64,000 bases of DNA, from positions 806,001 to 870,000 of the forward strand of contig JALHQN010000001.1 of NCBI GenBank assembly GCA_022841915.1, read 5' to 3'. Position 1 is the first letter of the stretch. Every line of letters begins with the position of its first letter. Both the position numbers and the translations under genes were made by a program. Below are positions 38,859 to 48,747 of the stretch, one piece after another. Origin of the DNA: Burkholderiales bacterium. GTDB lineage: Bacteria > Pseudomonadota > Gammaproteobacteria > Burkholderiales > WYBJ01. A model generated the notes under the pieces. The model was not told the origin of the DNA. It saw only the letters and a list, made by a program, of their open reading frames with translations, and did not search any database.

Positions 38859-40634
38859 CTAGGCTCCGTGTAAGGACGTGTTTTCGGTACGTGTGCTCAT
38901 GGCAAGCAGCCGCTCGCGGACGACCGATACGACGGGTGTCCAATCGCTTGGCGAGTTCTGGCGTTCGATATGCACCATGGGATACCAAGGCATCTCATGA
39001 CCGGCGATCCCGTAGCGCCACTCCGGACTGAAGGGGGCCATCACGAGGGTCGGCCGGCCGAGGGCTCCGGCGAGATGGATCACGGCCGTGCAGACACTGA
39101 CGACGACATCCAGGCTCGAGACGAGTGCCGCGGTACGATCGTAATCGTCGAGCGCATCCTGCCAGTGCACGAGGATGCCTGCCGCAAGGAGGCCGGCGAC
39201 GCCCGGCTCGTCTTCCCGGCTGTCGTACTGCAAGTTGATGAATCGAGCGCCCGGCATCCCGAGCACCGGCGCCAGTTGGTCGAGATCCAGGCTGCGCAGC
39301 CCGCGCCGCGAACGATCCGTGCCTCCTCGCCAGGAAAGACCGATCTTCAGTCCCGGCCCCAGCGCGTCCAACCGATCACGATACGCTCGCGCCAGAACTG
39401 GATCGGCGCGCAGGTAGCCATCATGCCGAGGAAACCGATCCCGCGAGCGGCGGTACAACAAAGGCAGGCTGCCGATCGGTATCATCTTCTGCGCATCGGC
39501 GAGCAAGGCTGCCCCAGGATCCCTGGCCGATTCGAACGCAGCCACCTGCGCTTGCGGAAAAGACCGGCGAAAGATCGGTTCGAGCTTGGCGGTACAGACG
39601 AGCGCCACGCGCGGACACTGCGCCAGCAGATCGGGCAGGCAGGAAGCGAACATGATCTCGTCGCCGATACCCTGCTCGCCGTAGACCAGCAGTTTGCCCT
39701 CGGGGAATGGCTTGCCGTCCCAGACGGGCAACTGGCGCGGCGGCAGTTGCCGACCCTCGCTGACCAGACGTTGTTCGTAGTCCGGCCAGCCGCTCTCGAA
39801 GTCGCCGCGCATCAGCAAGGCGAGCGAACTATGAAAGCGGGCCAGCGGATCGCCTGGAGTCAGGACCAGCGCCTCGTCGTAGCTCGCGATGGCCTCGTCC
39901 AGCCGACCGAGGTCTTGCAAGGCGATGCCGCGATTGGAGAACAAATGCGTGGTGCGATAGCCCGCAGCCAGCGCACGTTCGAAATGTTCGAGCGCCTCGT
40001 GCGGTCGGAATTCACGCTTGAGACGCACGAAGCCGAGCGCGGCATGGGCGGCCCCGTGGTGGGGCTGCCGGGCAAGCAGACGCAAGCAGGTCTCACGAGC
40101 CTCATCGCTGCGGCCGAGCCGGTCCAGCTGATTGCACAGGGCTTCGACCGCCTGCGGTGTGCCGTTCGCCTCGACCAAGCCACGCAAACGATCCAACGCC
40201 GGCTCGTGCCGGCCGGCGCGGATCTGCATCGATGCGAGGTTCAGGCCGATCGCCTCGTCGTTCGGCTTGAGCGCCAACGCGCGTCGATAACATGCTTCGG
40301 CTTCGTCGTACCGGCCGGCCAGGCCATGCACGTTGCCCAAGTCCGTCAAGGCTCCCGGATGATCGGGCTCCAGAACAAGAGCGAGTTCGAATTGCTCGCG
40401 GGCCAGATCGAATCGACCGTTGCGCCCCAACAAGCTGCCGAGCGAGCGATGCAGCGCGGAGGACGCGGGCTGGCTGTTGGCTGCCGCGGCCAAAATCGAA
40501 TTCAGGCGCTCGGTTTGCCCGCCCTCGACGACACCGGCAGCCTGCTCGAGCAATCGATTCTGCTCGGCCGTAGGTTCCGCGTGCGATAGGCGCCTGCGGC
40601 GGGTGAAGGCTGTGCGCAACATGCGTGCAAGCAT
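38859..40634 (-). CDS. TPR protein with GT9-like glycosyltransferase domain (paralogue D)
   Basis: 591 residues from ATG 40634, preceded by GCGGAG; a GTG ten codons upstream is less likely. TPR repeats at about 30-300 (GRYDEAEACYRRALALKPND). C-terminal domain: YGEQGIGDEIMFASC, RSRDRFPRHDGYL, KIGLSWRGG, RSRRGLRSLDL, VVSVCTAVIHLAGALGRPTLVMAP, PEWRYG, MPWYPMVHI. First gene of a minus-strand run D-methyltransferase-GT8-C-B with tight spacing (a 150-bp spacer after the methyltransferase). Confidence 0.8.
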   Translation of the reverse strand: MLARMLRTAFTRRRRLSHAEPTAEQNRLLEQAAGVVEGGQTERLNSILAAAANSQPASSALHRSLGSLLGRNGRFDLAREQFELALVLEPDHPGALTDLGNVHGLAGRYDEAEACYRRALALKPNDEAIGLNLASMQIRAGRHEPALDRLRGLVEANGTPQAVEALCNQLDRLGRSDEARETCLRLLARQPHHGAAHAALGFVRLKREFRPHEALEHFERALAAGYRTTHLFSNRGIALQDLGRLDEAIASYDEALVLTPGDPLARFHSSLALLMRGDFESGWPDYEQRLVSEGRQLPPRQLPVWDGKPFPEGKLLVYGEQGIGDEIMFASCLPDLLAQCPRVALVCTAKLEPIFRRSFPQAQVAAFESARDPGAALLADAQKMIPIGSLPLLYRRSRDRFPRHDGYLRADPVLARAYRDRLDALGPGLKIGLSWRGGTDRSRRGLRSLDLDQLAPVLGMPGARFINLQYDSREDEPGVAGLLAAGILVHWQDALDDYDRTAALVSSLDVVVSVCTAVIHLAGALGRPTLVMAPFSPEWRYGIAGHEMPWYPMVHIERQNSPSDWTPVVSVVRERLLAMSTRTENTSLHGA

Positions 40635-41226
40635 CGTCAACTCCGCATCGGAGGCGGCGAGCACGCGGTGCTAGGCGTTGCCGGGTGTCCGGACTGACTC
40701 ATCGGAATCTGCCATGATCATTGCATCCCAAGCATACGAGCTACGGCACGGGCGCATAACGAGGGTTAGCCCCCATCCACTCGCTCAATTTCGACGGCCC
40801 CGGCTGTCAGGGCGACCTGCGAACCCGAGGAAGAGGCACCGTCGGTGAGTCGCGCAGCCCCACGCGCAGAATTTACACGATCTGAGTCCAGGACGCCGCG
40901 ACGAGCCGACCGAGACGGCATGCGGTGGCGCACTCGCCCCAGGCTCGCGACCACCGACACACTATCCCGCAAGGCATCCAAGTCGAGAAAGCAGGGCCGG
41001 AATGTACCGCTATTCGGCGCAGCGAGACGAGCACCGAACTCGATACACTAGCCTGGTCACGGTCAGGCCGAACCGGCGCATTCGAGTCGATGCTCAGGGC
41101 ATTTGTAAGAGTGCGGCACGCCGCCTAATCTGTCCGACCCTTGCGCTACAATGCGCTCATTGCGCTGCCCGTCAGACGCCTGATGTGCGGCCAGGGTGCG
41201 GCACCTCCTCGGAAGGAGCAGTCAAC
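40635..41226. other. Intergenic region, no gene recognised
   Basis: About 590 bp between divergent genes. Short open frames have no homology-like features or ribosome sites. A TACAAT -10-like element at 41147-41152 lies 75 bp upstream of the plus-strand gene at 41227 but has no good -35. Nothing else seen. Confidence 0.5.
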
Positions 41227-41577
41227 ATGGGTTTGTTCGAGCGCTTTTCCAGCAAGGACGTCGATACGTTCGCCAAGTCACTCGCGGTCGAGATTTCGAA
41301 GCGCTACCCGCCTACGCTCGACCAGGCCAAAGAGAAGAAGATTTCCCAGAACCGCATTTCGCGCGTGCTGGAAGACGCCTACGGCAAGGCGGTCGAGTTC
41401 AAGAGCGAGAAGAATCTCGGCGTGTATCGCAAGGCGCGCCTCGGCAATACGTTCCGCTGGGAACTGACCGAGCTTGGCTACAGCAAACCGTTCGTCGAAA
41501 TGGCCACCGAAGGTCTCATCATCTATATCACCCGCAAAGCGGGCGCATCCAAAGAAGCCCCGAAGAAATCCGCGTGA
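41227..41577 (+). CDS. Conserved hypothetical protein, 116 aa
   Basis: Cytoplasmic protein beginning MGLFERFSSKDVDTFAKSLA with AAGGAG eight bases upstream, which fixes the start over the longer frame to 41002. No signal peptide or membrane helix. Basic (KISQNRISRVLEDAYGKAVEF, KNLGVYRKARLGNTFRWEL), ending in a Lys-rich tail. Similar short proteins occur in betaproteobacteria, but I do not recognise a function. It stands alone, convergent with the HD-GYP gene, 3 bp apart at the ends. Confidence 0.7.
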   Translation: MGLFERFSSKDVDTFAKSLAVEISKRYPPTLDQAKEKKISQNRISRVLEDAYGKAVEFKSEKNLGVYRKARLGNTFRWELTELGYSKPFVEMATEGLIIYITRKAGASKEAPKKSA

Positions 41578-41580
41578 CGT

Positions 41581-43212
41581 TCAGGGCTGATAGCCCGGGA
41601 TCGCGGTCTCGTCGACACGATTGATCTGGGCCGGGTCGAGAAACTGCTCGGCATATTTCAGATACACTTTTTCGCGGATGAACACGTCGAACAAGTGGGC
41701 GTCGACGTGGCTCTCGAGCGCCATTCTGCCCAGAATCTCCAGCGACTCCGATAGCGTCTTGCCGGGCTTGTAGGGCCTGTCCTTGGCGGTGAGCGCTTCG
41801 AAGATGTCGGCGATGGCCACGATGCGCGACTGCAGCGGCATCTTCTCGGCGGTCAGGCCGCGGTGATACCCCTTGCCATCCAGGCGCTCGTGGTGGCTGG
41901 CGGCAATATCGGGGACGCCGCTCAGGTGCTTCGGCCAAGGCAGCGCCGAGAGCATCTTGTAGGTCATCGCCACGTGATTGTTGATGATCTGTCGATCTTC
42001 GTGCGTCAACGTTCCTCGCACGATCGACAGGTTGTAGGCCTCGTTCTCGCTCAGGAAGGGCACGCGCTCGCCCTGCTCGTTCACCCAGGTCATGCGCGCG
42101 ATGCGCCGAATGCGCTCCAACTGATCCTGCGACATGAACTCCCCGCCGATGTTGATGCGGCGCAGGAAATTGCGATCGTCGTCTAGGGCCTCGATCTTCT
42201 GCCGGTACTCGTTCTCCAGGCCCGACACATCCGCGCCCGGCGACTCGGCGAGCAGGCGCAGCTTCGCCTCCAGCATCTGGACCTCGGCTTCCCGCTTGAC
42301 GACCTCGAACCGCGTGTCGATGAGATCGACGCGATCGAAGATGGTCTGCAGTTTGGTCGCCTTGTCGACGATGTGCACCGGGGTGGTGACCTTGCCGCAG
42401 TCGTGCAGCAGGCCCGCCAGCTTCAGCTCATACAAGGCAGGTTCGTCGAGCAGGAAGTCGCGTAACGGTCCCGTGCGGGTGCGGATCGCCGCTTCGGCGA
42501 GCATCATGGTGAGCACGGGGACGCGCTGACAGTGGCCGCCCGTATAAGGCGACTTGTCGTCGATCGCGGTATTGATCAGGTTGATGAACGCTTCGAACAG
42601 TTCCTCGAGCTGATTGATCAGCAACCGGTTGGTCAGCGCGATGGCCGCTTGCGACGCCAGCGACTCGGCGAGGCTTTGGTCGGCGGCTGAAAAGGGAATG
42701 ATCTGGCCCGTATTCCGGTCTTGGGCGTTGATCAACTGCAGCACGCCGATGATCTCGTTCTCGTGATTCTTCATCGGTACGGTGAGAAACGATTTCGACC
42801 GGTAGCCCGTCTTCTTGTCGAAATTCTTCGTGCCCGAGAAGTCGAACCCGTCGGCGACGTAGGCATCGGGAATGTTGACCGTTCGGTCGTGCAGCACCGA
42901 ATAGGCAACGACCATCGAGTTGTTCGGCAGACCCTCGCGCCCGATCAGATGAATCGGGTAGAAGGGGATAGCCACCCCCGTCGTCCCACCCATCGCGATA
43001 TTGAGCGAGTCGGTGCGCATGATCTCGAACTGACAATTGCCCTCGTCGTTGATGCGATAGAGGGTGCCGCCGTCGGCGTTGGTGATCGTCTTGGCGGCGA
43101 TCAGGATCTTCTCCAGCAGGCGGGTGATGTCCTTCTCTTTCGAGAGAGACACGCCGATGCTGTTCAGTTCTTCCAGCCGCTTGAACGGGTCATCGCTATC
43201 CGGTGAGTGCAT
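41581..43212 (-). CDS. GAF and HD-GYP domain phosphodiesterase
   Basis: 543 residues (546 if GTG 43221 is used). GAF domain at about 25-195; then HD-GYP, with LLHDCGKV (about 267) and HHERLDGKGYH (about 440). The second motif reads GKGYH rather than the strict GYP, and the first HDCGK rather than HDIGK; the metal-ligand histidines and aspartate remain, so c-di-GMP hydrolysis is plausible but may be altered. The GAF domain (TGYRSKSFLTVPM, GVLQLINAQ) resembles that of the adjacent ATPase. Overlaps or abuts that gene's stop. Confidence 0.85.
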   Translation of the reverse strand: MHSPDSDDPFKRLEELNSIGVSLSKEKDITRLLEKILIAAKTITNADGGTLYRINDEGNCQFEIMRTDSLNIAMGGTTGVAIPFYPIHLIGREGLPNNSMVVAYSVLHDRTVNIPDAYVADGFDFSGTKNFDKKTGYRSKSFLTVPMKNHENEIIGVLQLINAQDRNTGQIIPFSAADQSLAESLASQAAIALTNRLLINQLEELFEAFINLINTAIDDKSPYTGGHCQRVPVLTMMLAEAAIRTRTGPLRDFLLDEPALYELKLAGLLHDCGKVTTPVHIVDKATKLQTIFDRVDLIDTRFEVVKREAEVQMLEAKLRLLAESPGADVSGLENEYRQKIEALDDDRNFLRRINIGGEFMSQDQLERIRRIARMTWVNEQGERVPFLSENEAYNLSIVRGTLTHEDRQIINNHVAMTYKMLSALPWPKHLSGVPDIAASHHERLDGKGYHRGLTAEKMPLQSRIVAIADIFEALTAKDRPYKPGKTLSESLEILGRMALESHVDAHLFDVFIREKVYLKYAEQFLDPAQINRVDETAIPGYQP

Positions 43213-43221
43213 GATGGGCAC

Positions 43222-45606
43222 TTACTTGATGCAGACGGCGCGGACTTGCTTCATGTCTGTGATGCCCTGGAGAACCTTCTCGATGCCATCCTGCTTCAGG
43301 GTGCGCATGCCGTCGTCGAGCGCCGTGGCGATCATCTCGGCGACGCGCGCATGCTCCTGAATATTCTTCTTGACCGCGTCCGTGCCGAGCAGCAGCTCGT
43401 GCAGACCTACCCGACCCTTGTAGCCGGTTCCGCCGCAGACTTCGCAGCCCACCGCGTCATAGAGCAGAACTTCGCCTTTGTCGTTGCCGAAGTTCTTGAG
43501 CCACTCCGCCATGAGCGCGTCGCGCTGCCCCTTGGGATCGGATTTCCAGCTGGCCGTGTTCGCGAGCTCGGTCGCGAACTCATCCATGAGCGCCTGCATC
43601 TCCTGTTCGCTGGCGATATGCGACTGCTTGCACTTGCCGCACAAGCGCTTGGCCAGGCGCTGCGCCAGCACGCCGAGCAGCGCATCGGCGAAGTTGAACG
43701 GGTCCATGCCCATGTCGAGCAGGCGGATGATCGACTCGGGCGCGCTGTTCGTATGCAGGGTGGCGAATACCAAGTGGCCGGTGAGCGAGGCCTCGATGCC
43801 GGTCGAGGTGGTTTCCTTGTCTCGCATCTCGCCGACCATGATGATGTCGGGATCGGCCCGCAGAAAAGCCTTCATGGCGACCGCGAATGTGAGCCCGGCC
43901 TTGGGGTTCATCTGCACCTGGCGCAGACCGCGCTGGGTGATTTCGACCGGATCCTCGGCGGTCCAGATCTTGGTGTCGGGCGTATTCAGATAGCCCAAGA
44001 CCGAGTGCAGGGAAGTCGTCTTGCCGGAGCCTGTCGGACCGCAGACGAAGAACAGCCCATAGGGCTTCTCGATGGCCGACTTGATACGCTCGAGATTCCT
44101 GGCCGAGAGGCCGAGCTTGTCGAGTGGGATCGGCTCGCCGGCTGCGAGGATACGCATGACGATGTCTTCGACGCCGCCCTGCGTCGGAATCGTCGCCACC
44201 CGCAGCTCGATATCGAGGGGACCGAACTTCTTGAACTTGATCTTGCCGTCCTGGGGCCTGCGCCGCTCGGCGATATCCAGATCGCACATGATCTTCAACC
44301 GCGCAGCCAATGCGCTGCGGTAGCTCGCCGGCACTGAAATATAGGGCTGCAGCGTCCCGTCGCGACGAAACCGGATCTCCGTTTTCTGCTTGCCCGGATA
44401 AGGTTCGATGTGAATATCGGAGGCGCCTTGGCTGTAGGCGTCCATGATGACCTTGTTGACGAGCTTGACCAGCTCGTTGTCGTTGGCGGCGCTGACTGCG
44501 TCGTCCGGACCGCCCGCGCCTTCCTCGAGCTCGATTTCGTCGGTGAGCCCGCCCAGCATGTCGTCGATCGACCCGCCGATGTCGGCTTCCACCCCGAACA
44601 TCTGATCGAGGGTCGCCGCAAACTCGCGCAGCGAGCAGACCTTGTAGACGAGCCTCGCCTTCGGATAGACGTTGTTGACCACCTTCGAGCTCTTGATCTT
44701 CTCGGGGTCGGTCGTCAGGATGCTCAAGCCTTCCTTGGTATCGTCGTCGATGGGCAGCCAGCCGCTCGATTCGCAAAAATCGCGCTTCAAGTTGCGCAAA
44801 AGGTCGAGCGGCTTGACCCTGTCGATCTTGAAGGGCTCGTAAGGCACGCCGAAGAAGGCGCTGAGCGCCTCGCCCAGCGCATTGGGCTTCACCTGAAACT
44901 CGTCCAGCAGGACGGTCTCGATCTCGATGTTCTTGCGCCGCGCCGAGCGCGTTGCAAGCTCGAGCTCCTCGGTCGAAATGACAGCATTAGTCACCAGCGC
45001 GTCGTACTTGCCGCGCACCAGCGGCTGACCCTTGGCGCGCTGGCGGAATGCAATCGCGAGCGTCTCCGCCAAGTGGGTGACGCCCTCCTCGACCATCACC
45101 GAAAACGGCTGACTGCTTTTCGAATTGATGACCTGGATGACGCCCATCAACTCCTTGGACGCGGCGTCGATGACCGGCGCCACCAGCATCTGCTTGGTCC
45201 GGTATCCCGTGCGCTTGTCGACTTCCTTGAGAAAGTTCAGCTTCGGGCTGTAAGTCTTGAGCTCTTCGTCATCGTACACGTCGCGGATATTGATCACGCG
45301 CCTGTGCGACCCGCAGTAACCCGCAATGCTCTGCTCGCTGATCGGTAGTTTCAAGTCCTTGAACTGGTTCAGCCCCATCTTCACTTTCGAGATGATGGAC
45401 TGCTTGTCGTCGGACACCGAGTAGAGCGTGAGACGGTCGGCATTGAACAGCGAGCAGATCTCCTGCCCGAGCTCGAGCATGATCTCGTCGATGTTGTTCG
45501 TTGCGTGAATCTTGTTGGTGACGGCCTGCAGGTTGCGCGAGAAGGTGAGCTTCTCGGCCAATAGGTTGTCCTGCGTGGCCGGCTTGGTGTCGAGTACGCT
45601 GCTCAT
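43222..45606 (-). CDS. GAF-fused GspE/PilB-family ATPase
   Basis: 794 residues. An N-terminal GAF domain (about 25-190: IDEIMLELGQEICSLFNADR, TGYRTKQMLVAPV, GVIQVINSK) precedes a GspE N-terminal region (about 205-340) and the hexameric secretion ATPase core: Walker A GPTGSGKTTSLHS (about 522), Walker B region DPDIIMVGEMRD (about 584), His box, and a zinc site CGKC...CEVCGGTGYKGR. Type IV pilus and type II secretion ATPases normally lack a GAF domain. No pilC/gspF or other assembly gene is adjacent, so it may serve a distant pilus or be regulatory. Confidence 0.87.
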   Translation of the reverse strand: MSSVLDTKPATQDNLLAEKLTFSRNLQAVTNKIHATNNIDEIMLELGQEICSLFNADRLTLYSVSDDKQSIISKVKMGLNQFKDLKLPISEQSIAGYCGSHRRVINIRDVYDDEELKTYSPKLNFLKEVDKRTGYRTKQMLVAPVIDAASKELMGVIQVINSKSSQPFSVMVEEGVTHLAETLAIAFRQRAKGQPLVRGKYDALVTNAVISTEELELATRSARRKNIEIETVLLDEFQVKPNALGEALSAFFGVPYEPFKIDRVKPLDLLRNLKRDFCESSGWLPIDDDTKEGLSILTTDPEKIKSSKVVNNVYPKARLVYKVCSLREFAATLDQMFGVEADIGGSIDDMLGGLTDEIELEEGAGGPDDAVSAANDNELVKLVNKVIMDAYSQGASDIHIEPYPGKQKTEIRFRRDGTLQPYISVPASYRSALAARLKIMCDLDIAERRRPQDGKIKFKKFGPLDIELRVATIPTQGGVEDIVMRILAAGEPIPLDKLGLSARNLERIKSAIEKPYGLFFVCGPTGSGKTTSLHSVLGYLNTPDTKIWTAEDPVEITQRGLRQVQMNPKAGLTFAVAMKAFLRADPDIIMVGEMRDKETTSTGIEASLTGHLVFATLHTNSAPESIIRLLDMGMDPFNFADALLGVLAQRLAKRLCGKCKQSHIASEQEMQALMDEFATELANTASWKSDPKGQRDALMAEWLKNFGNDKGEVLLYDAVGCEVCGGTGYKGRVGLHELLLGTDAVKKNIQEHARVAEMIATALDDGMRTLKQDGIEKVLQGITDMKQVRAVCIK

Positions 45607-45706
45607 TGGCTCACCCCTCGGCGTAACCGGTGCCCAGGCATCGCGGAATGGATGCCTCGTCGCTCGGCCGAAGCCGATGCAGCGGTTCTCAGGAAACTGT
45701 CGGACA

Positions 45707-46471
45707 TCATAATTCGAACACGTGATTGTTGCGCAACATTATCGGGCTGTAGGCGCCTGCACACTCGTCGATCTCGTGCATGATGAGCTCCAGTTCGCCC
45801 GGCTTGAGATGCGTAATATAGACATCGGGCTGGCGCGTCAGCTTCGCCAGTTCCTCGGCAAGCATGCTGGGACACAGGTGCTTCGAGGCGATCGCCAGAT
45901 CCCGTTCCCGGTTGCAGAAGGCGGTCTCGATGATGAGGTAGCGAAGATTCTCTATCTCATTGACGATTTTCCACAATTCGTCGTTGGTGGTGGTGTCGCC
46001 GGTAAACACCAGGCTCTGCCTGCCACTGTCGACATGATAGCCAACCGCCGGCACGACGTGATTGGCCGGCACAGGCGTTATAGTGCGCGCCCCCAACTCG
46101 ACCCGCACCCCCACATGCACCGGCTCGAAGCGCAGGTACGGGTGCTCCGGACTAGGAATCTCGCTGAAGTCGGGCCAGATTTTCCAGTTGAAGACATGCG
46201 CGCGCAGGATATCGAGCGTGGCCGGGATCGCGTGCACCACGAGAGGGCGTGATCGCATGCCCCCCACCGTATCCACCAGGAAGGGGATGAACGCGATGTG
46301 ATCCATATGGGAGTGCGTCACGAACACGTGATCGATCGCTGCGAGTTCGACGATCGACAACTCGCCCACGCCGGTGCCGGCATCGATGAGCACATCGTCA
46401 TCGACCAACATCGCCGTGGTACGCAGGCATCCGCCGATGCCACCGCTGCAGCCGAGAACCCTTAGCTTCAT
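45707..46471 (-). CDS. Class II cAMP-phosphodiesterase-like metallo-beta-lactamase hydrolase
   Basis: 254 residues. Metallo-beta-lactamase metal motif THSHMDH (about 52-58), then LVFTGDTT with the metal-bridging aspartate, IETAFCNRERDLA, and VYITHLKPG. These resemble yeast PDE1-type (class II) cyclic nucleotide phosphodiesterases. It lies 2 bp downstream of the adenylate cyclase stop, which supports a role in removing cAMP. No signal peptide is evident. Substrate is inferred from family and position. Confidence 0.8.
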   Translation of the reverse strand: MKLRVLGCSGGIGGCLRTTAMLVDDDVLIDAGTGVGELSIVELAAIDHVFVTHSHMDHIAFIPFLVDTVGGMRSRPLVVHAIPATLDILRAHVFNWKIWPDFSEIPSPEHPYLRFEPVHVGVRVELGARTITPVPANHVVPAVGYHVDSGRQSLVFTGDTTTNDELWKIVNEIENLRYLIIETAFCNRERDLAIASKHLCPSMLAEELAKLTRQPDVYITHLKPGELELIMHEIDECAGAYSPIMLRNNHVFEL

Positions 46472-46473
46472 GT

Positions 46474-48747
46474 CTATTTATGCTCGAACGTGAACGCGCC
46501 GTCCCAATCCCTCCCCGGAGACTGGGCACGGTAGATGCCGACGCGATCCAGGTAAAGTTTGTACAGCTTGGAATCGGGCGACAAGTTGAGCAGATTGATC
46601 AACTGCAGCTCGGCCATGTCCCAGTCTTGGGCGCGGTAGAGCTTGATCGCCTGGTTGTACAGCTTCAATTCGTCGAGCGTGCGCTTGTCCACCTCGCCCA
46701 CGATGCCTATCGGCTCGAAGATGGCCACGGGCTCCAGCTTGCCCTTGACCCGGACTCTATCGATCTCGCGAAAAACGAAGTCATGCGCCGTGAGACTCCG
46801 AGTGGAGTCGCCGACGATGACGGCGGCACCGTACTCCTTCGTGATTCCCTCCAGGCGCGATGCGAGATTCACCGCATCTCCCATGACAGTGTAAGCGAGG
46901 CGAACTCGGGACCCCATGTTCCCGACGCTCATGCGCCCGGTATTGATGCCGACCCCGATGCGAATTTCGGGCCAGTTCCGACTTTGGAAGTGGGGCCGCA
47001 GTTCAGCCAGTTTGCGGTGCATCTGCAGGGCCGCCAGAATGGCCTGCCGGGCATGATCGGGCGCGGCCAGCGGCGCCCCCCAGAATGCCATGATCGCATC
47101 GCCCATGTACTTGTCGATCGTGCCACGTTGACTGTAGATCACCTCGGTGAGCGGTGTGAGGAATTCATTCATCAGGCGGGAGAGTTCCTTCGGCTCCAGC
47201 CCTTCGGAAATGGTGGTGAAACCTCGCACGTCCGAGAAAAGCACGGTCATCTCGCGGCTCTCGGGCTCCATGGAGAAGTGTTCTGGATTCTTCGCCATCT
47301 CGTCGACCAGTTCGGGCGGCACATACTGACCGAACAGCCCCGTGATCTGGCGCTTGCCGCGCGCTTCGACGAAGAATCCGTAGGCCATGCTGAAGGTGAA
47401 CAGCACCAGGATCAACAACAGGCCGGAAGCCAGAGGCAGCACGAGATTGCCTCGCTCGAACATCCAGATGTTCGAGCCGACGACGGCCAAGAGCGCGATG
47501 AATGTCGCGAGCCCCTGTTTGACAGGTGTGAGCAACGGCAGCAGGAGCGTCATGGCCACGCCGGTGACGAACAGCAGAACGATCTCGGCCCCGATCACAT
47601 ACGGCGGCTTTTGCTTGATGTTCTGATCGAGCATGCCGGCGATCAGGTTGGCATGGATTTCGACCCCCGGATAGACCGAGGCCACAGGGGTGGAACGCAG
47701 GTCGAAAAGGCCGGGCGCGGTGGTGCCGACCAGAACGATCTTTCCTCGCAGGTCCGCGGGGTCGATCTTGCCCTGAATCACATCCGCCGCAGAAAGATAC
47801 TTGAAGCTGCCCTGCTTGCCGCGAAAGGGAACCAGAGCCGTCACGCGATCATCGACGGGAATGCGCAGCGGCCCGACCTGCAGCCACTCGAGGCCTTGAT
47901 AGCCGCGGGTCCATATTGCGTCTGTGGGATACCCGGGCACGACCTGGGGAAGCACGATCGAGTCGCTCTTGCGCTTGGCCGCCTCGGACATGCCCAGCAG
48001 CACTCTCACCACCGCGAGGGAGAGCGGTTCGTAGTAGGCTCCGTTGTATTCGGCCAGCATGGGCACACGGCGGGATACGCCGTCCGAGTCCGTGTAGGGA
48101 TTGAAGTGGCCCGCGAGGGCAGCCGACTTCACGAGCTCGGGCAAGTTCGCCCCATAGCCTTGGGCCGTATAGAAGGGGATGTTCTTGCCCGCGAATGTCC
48201 CTGGCGGGAGCACCGGCGCAGGCAGCACACCACTCACGGCCGCGCGCTGGCCCGGGGAAAAGTAATAGCCCAGCACGACAGGGCGCTGATGCATGCGCTC
48301 CGCGAACATGCGGTCGTAGCTCAACTGCGGTTCGAGCTGCTCCAATGCGGTGCGAAACCTGGCATCGTCCTTGAAGTGGCTTTGGCCGAGTTCCCGCAAC
48401 ACACCAAGACCGGAGCTTTCGTCCGGCTCGGCAAACACGACGTCGAAGCCGAGAATCGCCGCGCCGTACTTGTCGAACACGTTGTCGACCATCAGCGCAA
48501 TGCGATTGCGGGGCCAGGGCCAGCGCCCCTCGCCGCCGTCCTCGCGCGTGCGCAAACTCTTTTCGTCGATGTCGACGATCACGATGCGCTCGTCGGGCGT
48601 GCCCGGCATCGTGAGATTCAGGCGGGCATCATAGGCGACCGCTTCCAGGCGATCGATCAGGGGCATCCGGTACCAATCAGCGGCATGACCTATGAAGATC
48701 AGGACGACGATCAGCCCGAAAACGATGCGGGCGGCGTTCTTTCTCAA
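46474..48747 (-). CDS. Adenylate/guanylate cyclase with CHASE2 sensor
   Basis: 757 residues. A membrane helix (VFGLIVVLIFIGHAADW), a periplasmic CHASE2 sensor (about 30-395), three transmembrane helices (about 405-480), then a class III cyclase domain: FSDVRGFTT (about 500, first metal aspartate), KYMGDAIMAFWG (second metal aspartate and the purine-selecting lysine), and VMGDAVNLASRLE (transition-state asparagine and arginine). These favour ATP. A short C-terminal helical tail follows. The gene is directly upstream of the phosphodiesterase-like gene and shares the CHASE2 type with the kinase at 50852. Confidence 0.92.
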   Translation of the reverse strand: MRKNAARIVFGLIVVLIFIGHAADWYRMPLIDRLEAVAYDARLNLTMPGTPDERIVIVDIDEKSLRTREDGGEGRWPWPRNRIALMVDNVFDKYGAAILGFDVVFAEPDESSGLGVLRELGQSHFKDDARFRTALEQLEPQLSYDRMFAERMHQRPVVLGYYFSPGQRAAVSGVLPAPVLPPGTFAGKNIPFYTAQGYGANLPELVKSAALAGHFNPYTDSDGVSRRVPMLAEYNGAYYEPLSLAVVRVLLGMSEAAKRKSDSIVLPQVVPGYPTDAIWTRGYQGLEWLQVGPLRIPVDDRVTALVPFRGKQGSFKYLSAADVIQGKIDPADLRGKIVLVGTTAPGLFDLRSTPVASVYPGVEIHANLIAGMLDQNIKQKPPYVIGAEIVLLFVTGVAMTLLLPLLTPVKQGLATFIALLAVVGSNIWMFERGNLVLPLASGLLLILVLFTFSMAYGFFVEARGKRQITGLFGQYVPPELVDEMAKNPEHFSMEPESREMTVLFSDVRGFTTISEGLEPKELSRLMNEFLTPLTEVIYSQRGTIDKYMGDAIMAFWGAPLAAPDHARQAILAALQMHRKLAELRPHFQSRNWPEIRIGVGINTGRMSVGNMGSRVRLAYTVMGDAVNLASRLEGITKEYGAAVIVGDSTRSLTAHDFVFREIDRVRVKGKLEPVAIFEPIGIVGEVDKRTLDELKLYNQAIKLYRAQDWDMAELQLINLLNLSPDSKLYKLYLDRVGIYRAQSPGRDWDGAFTFEHK

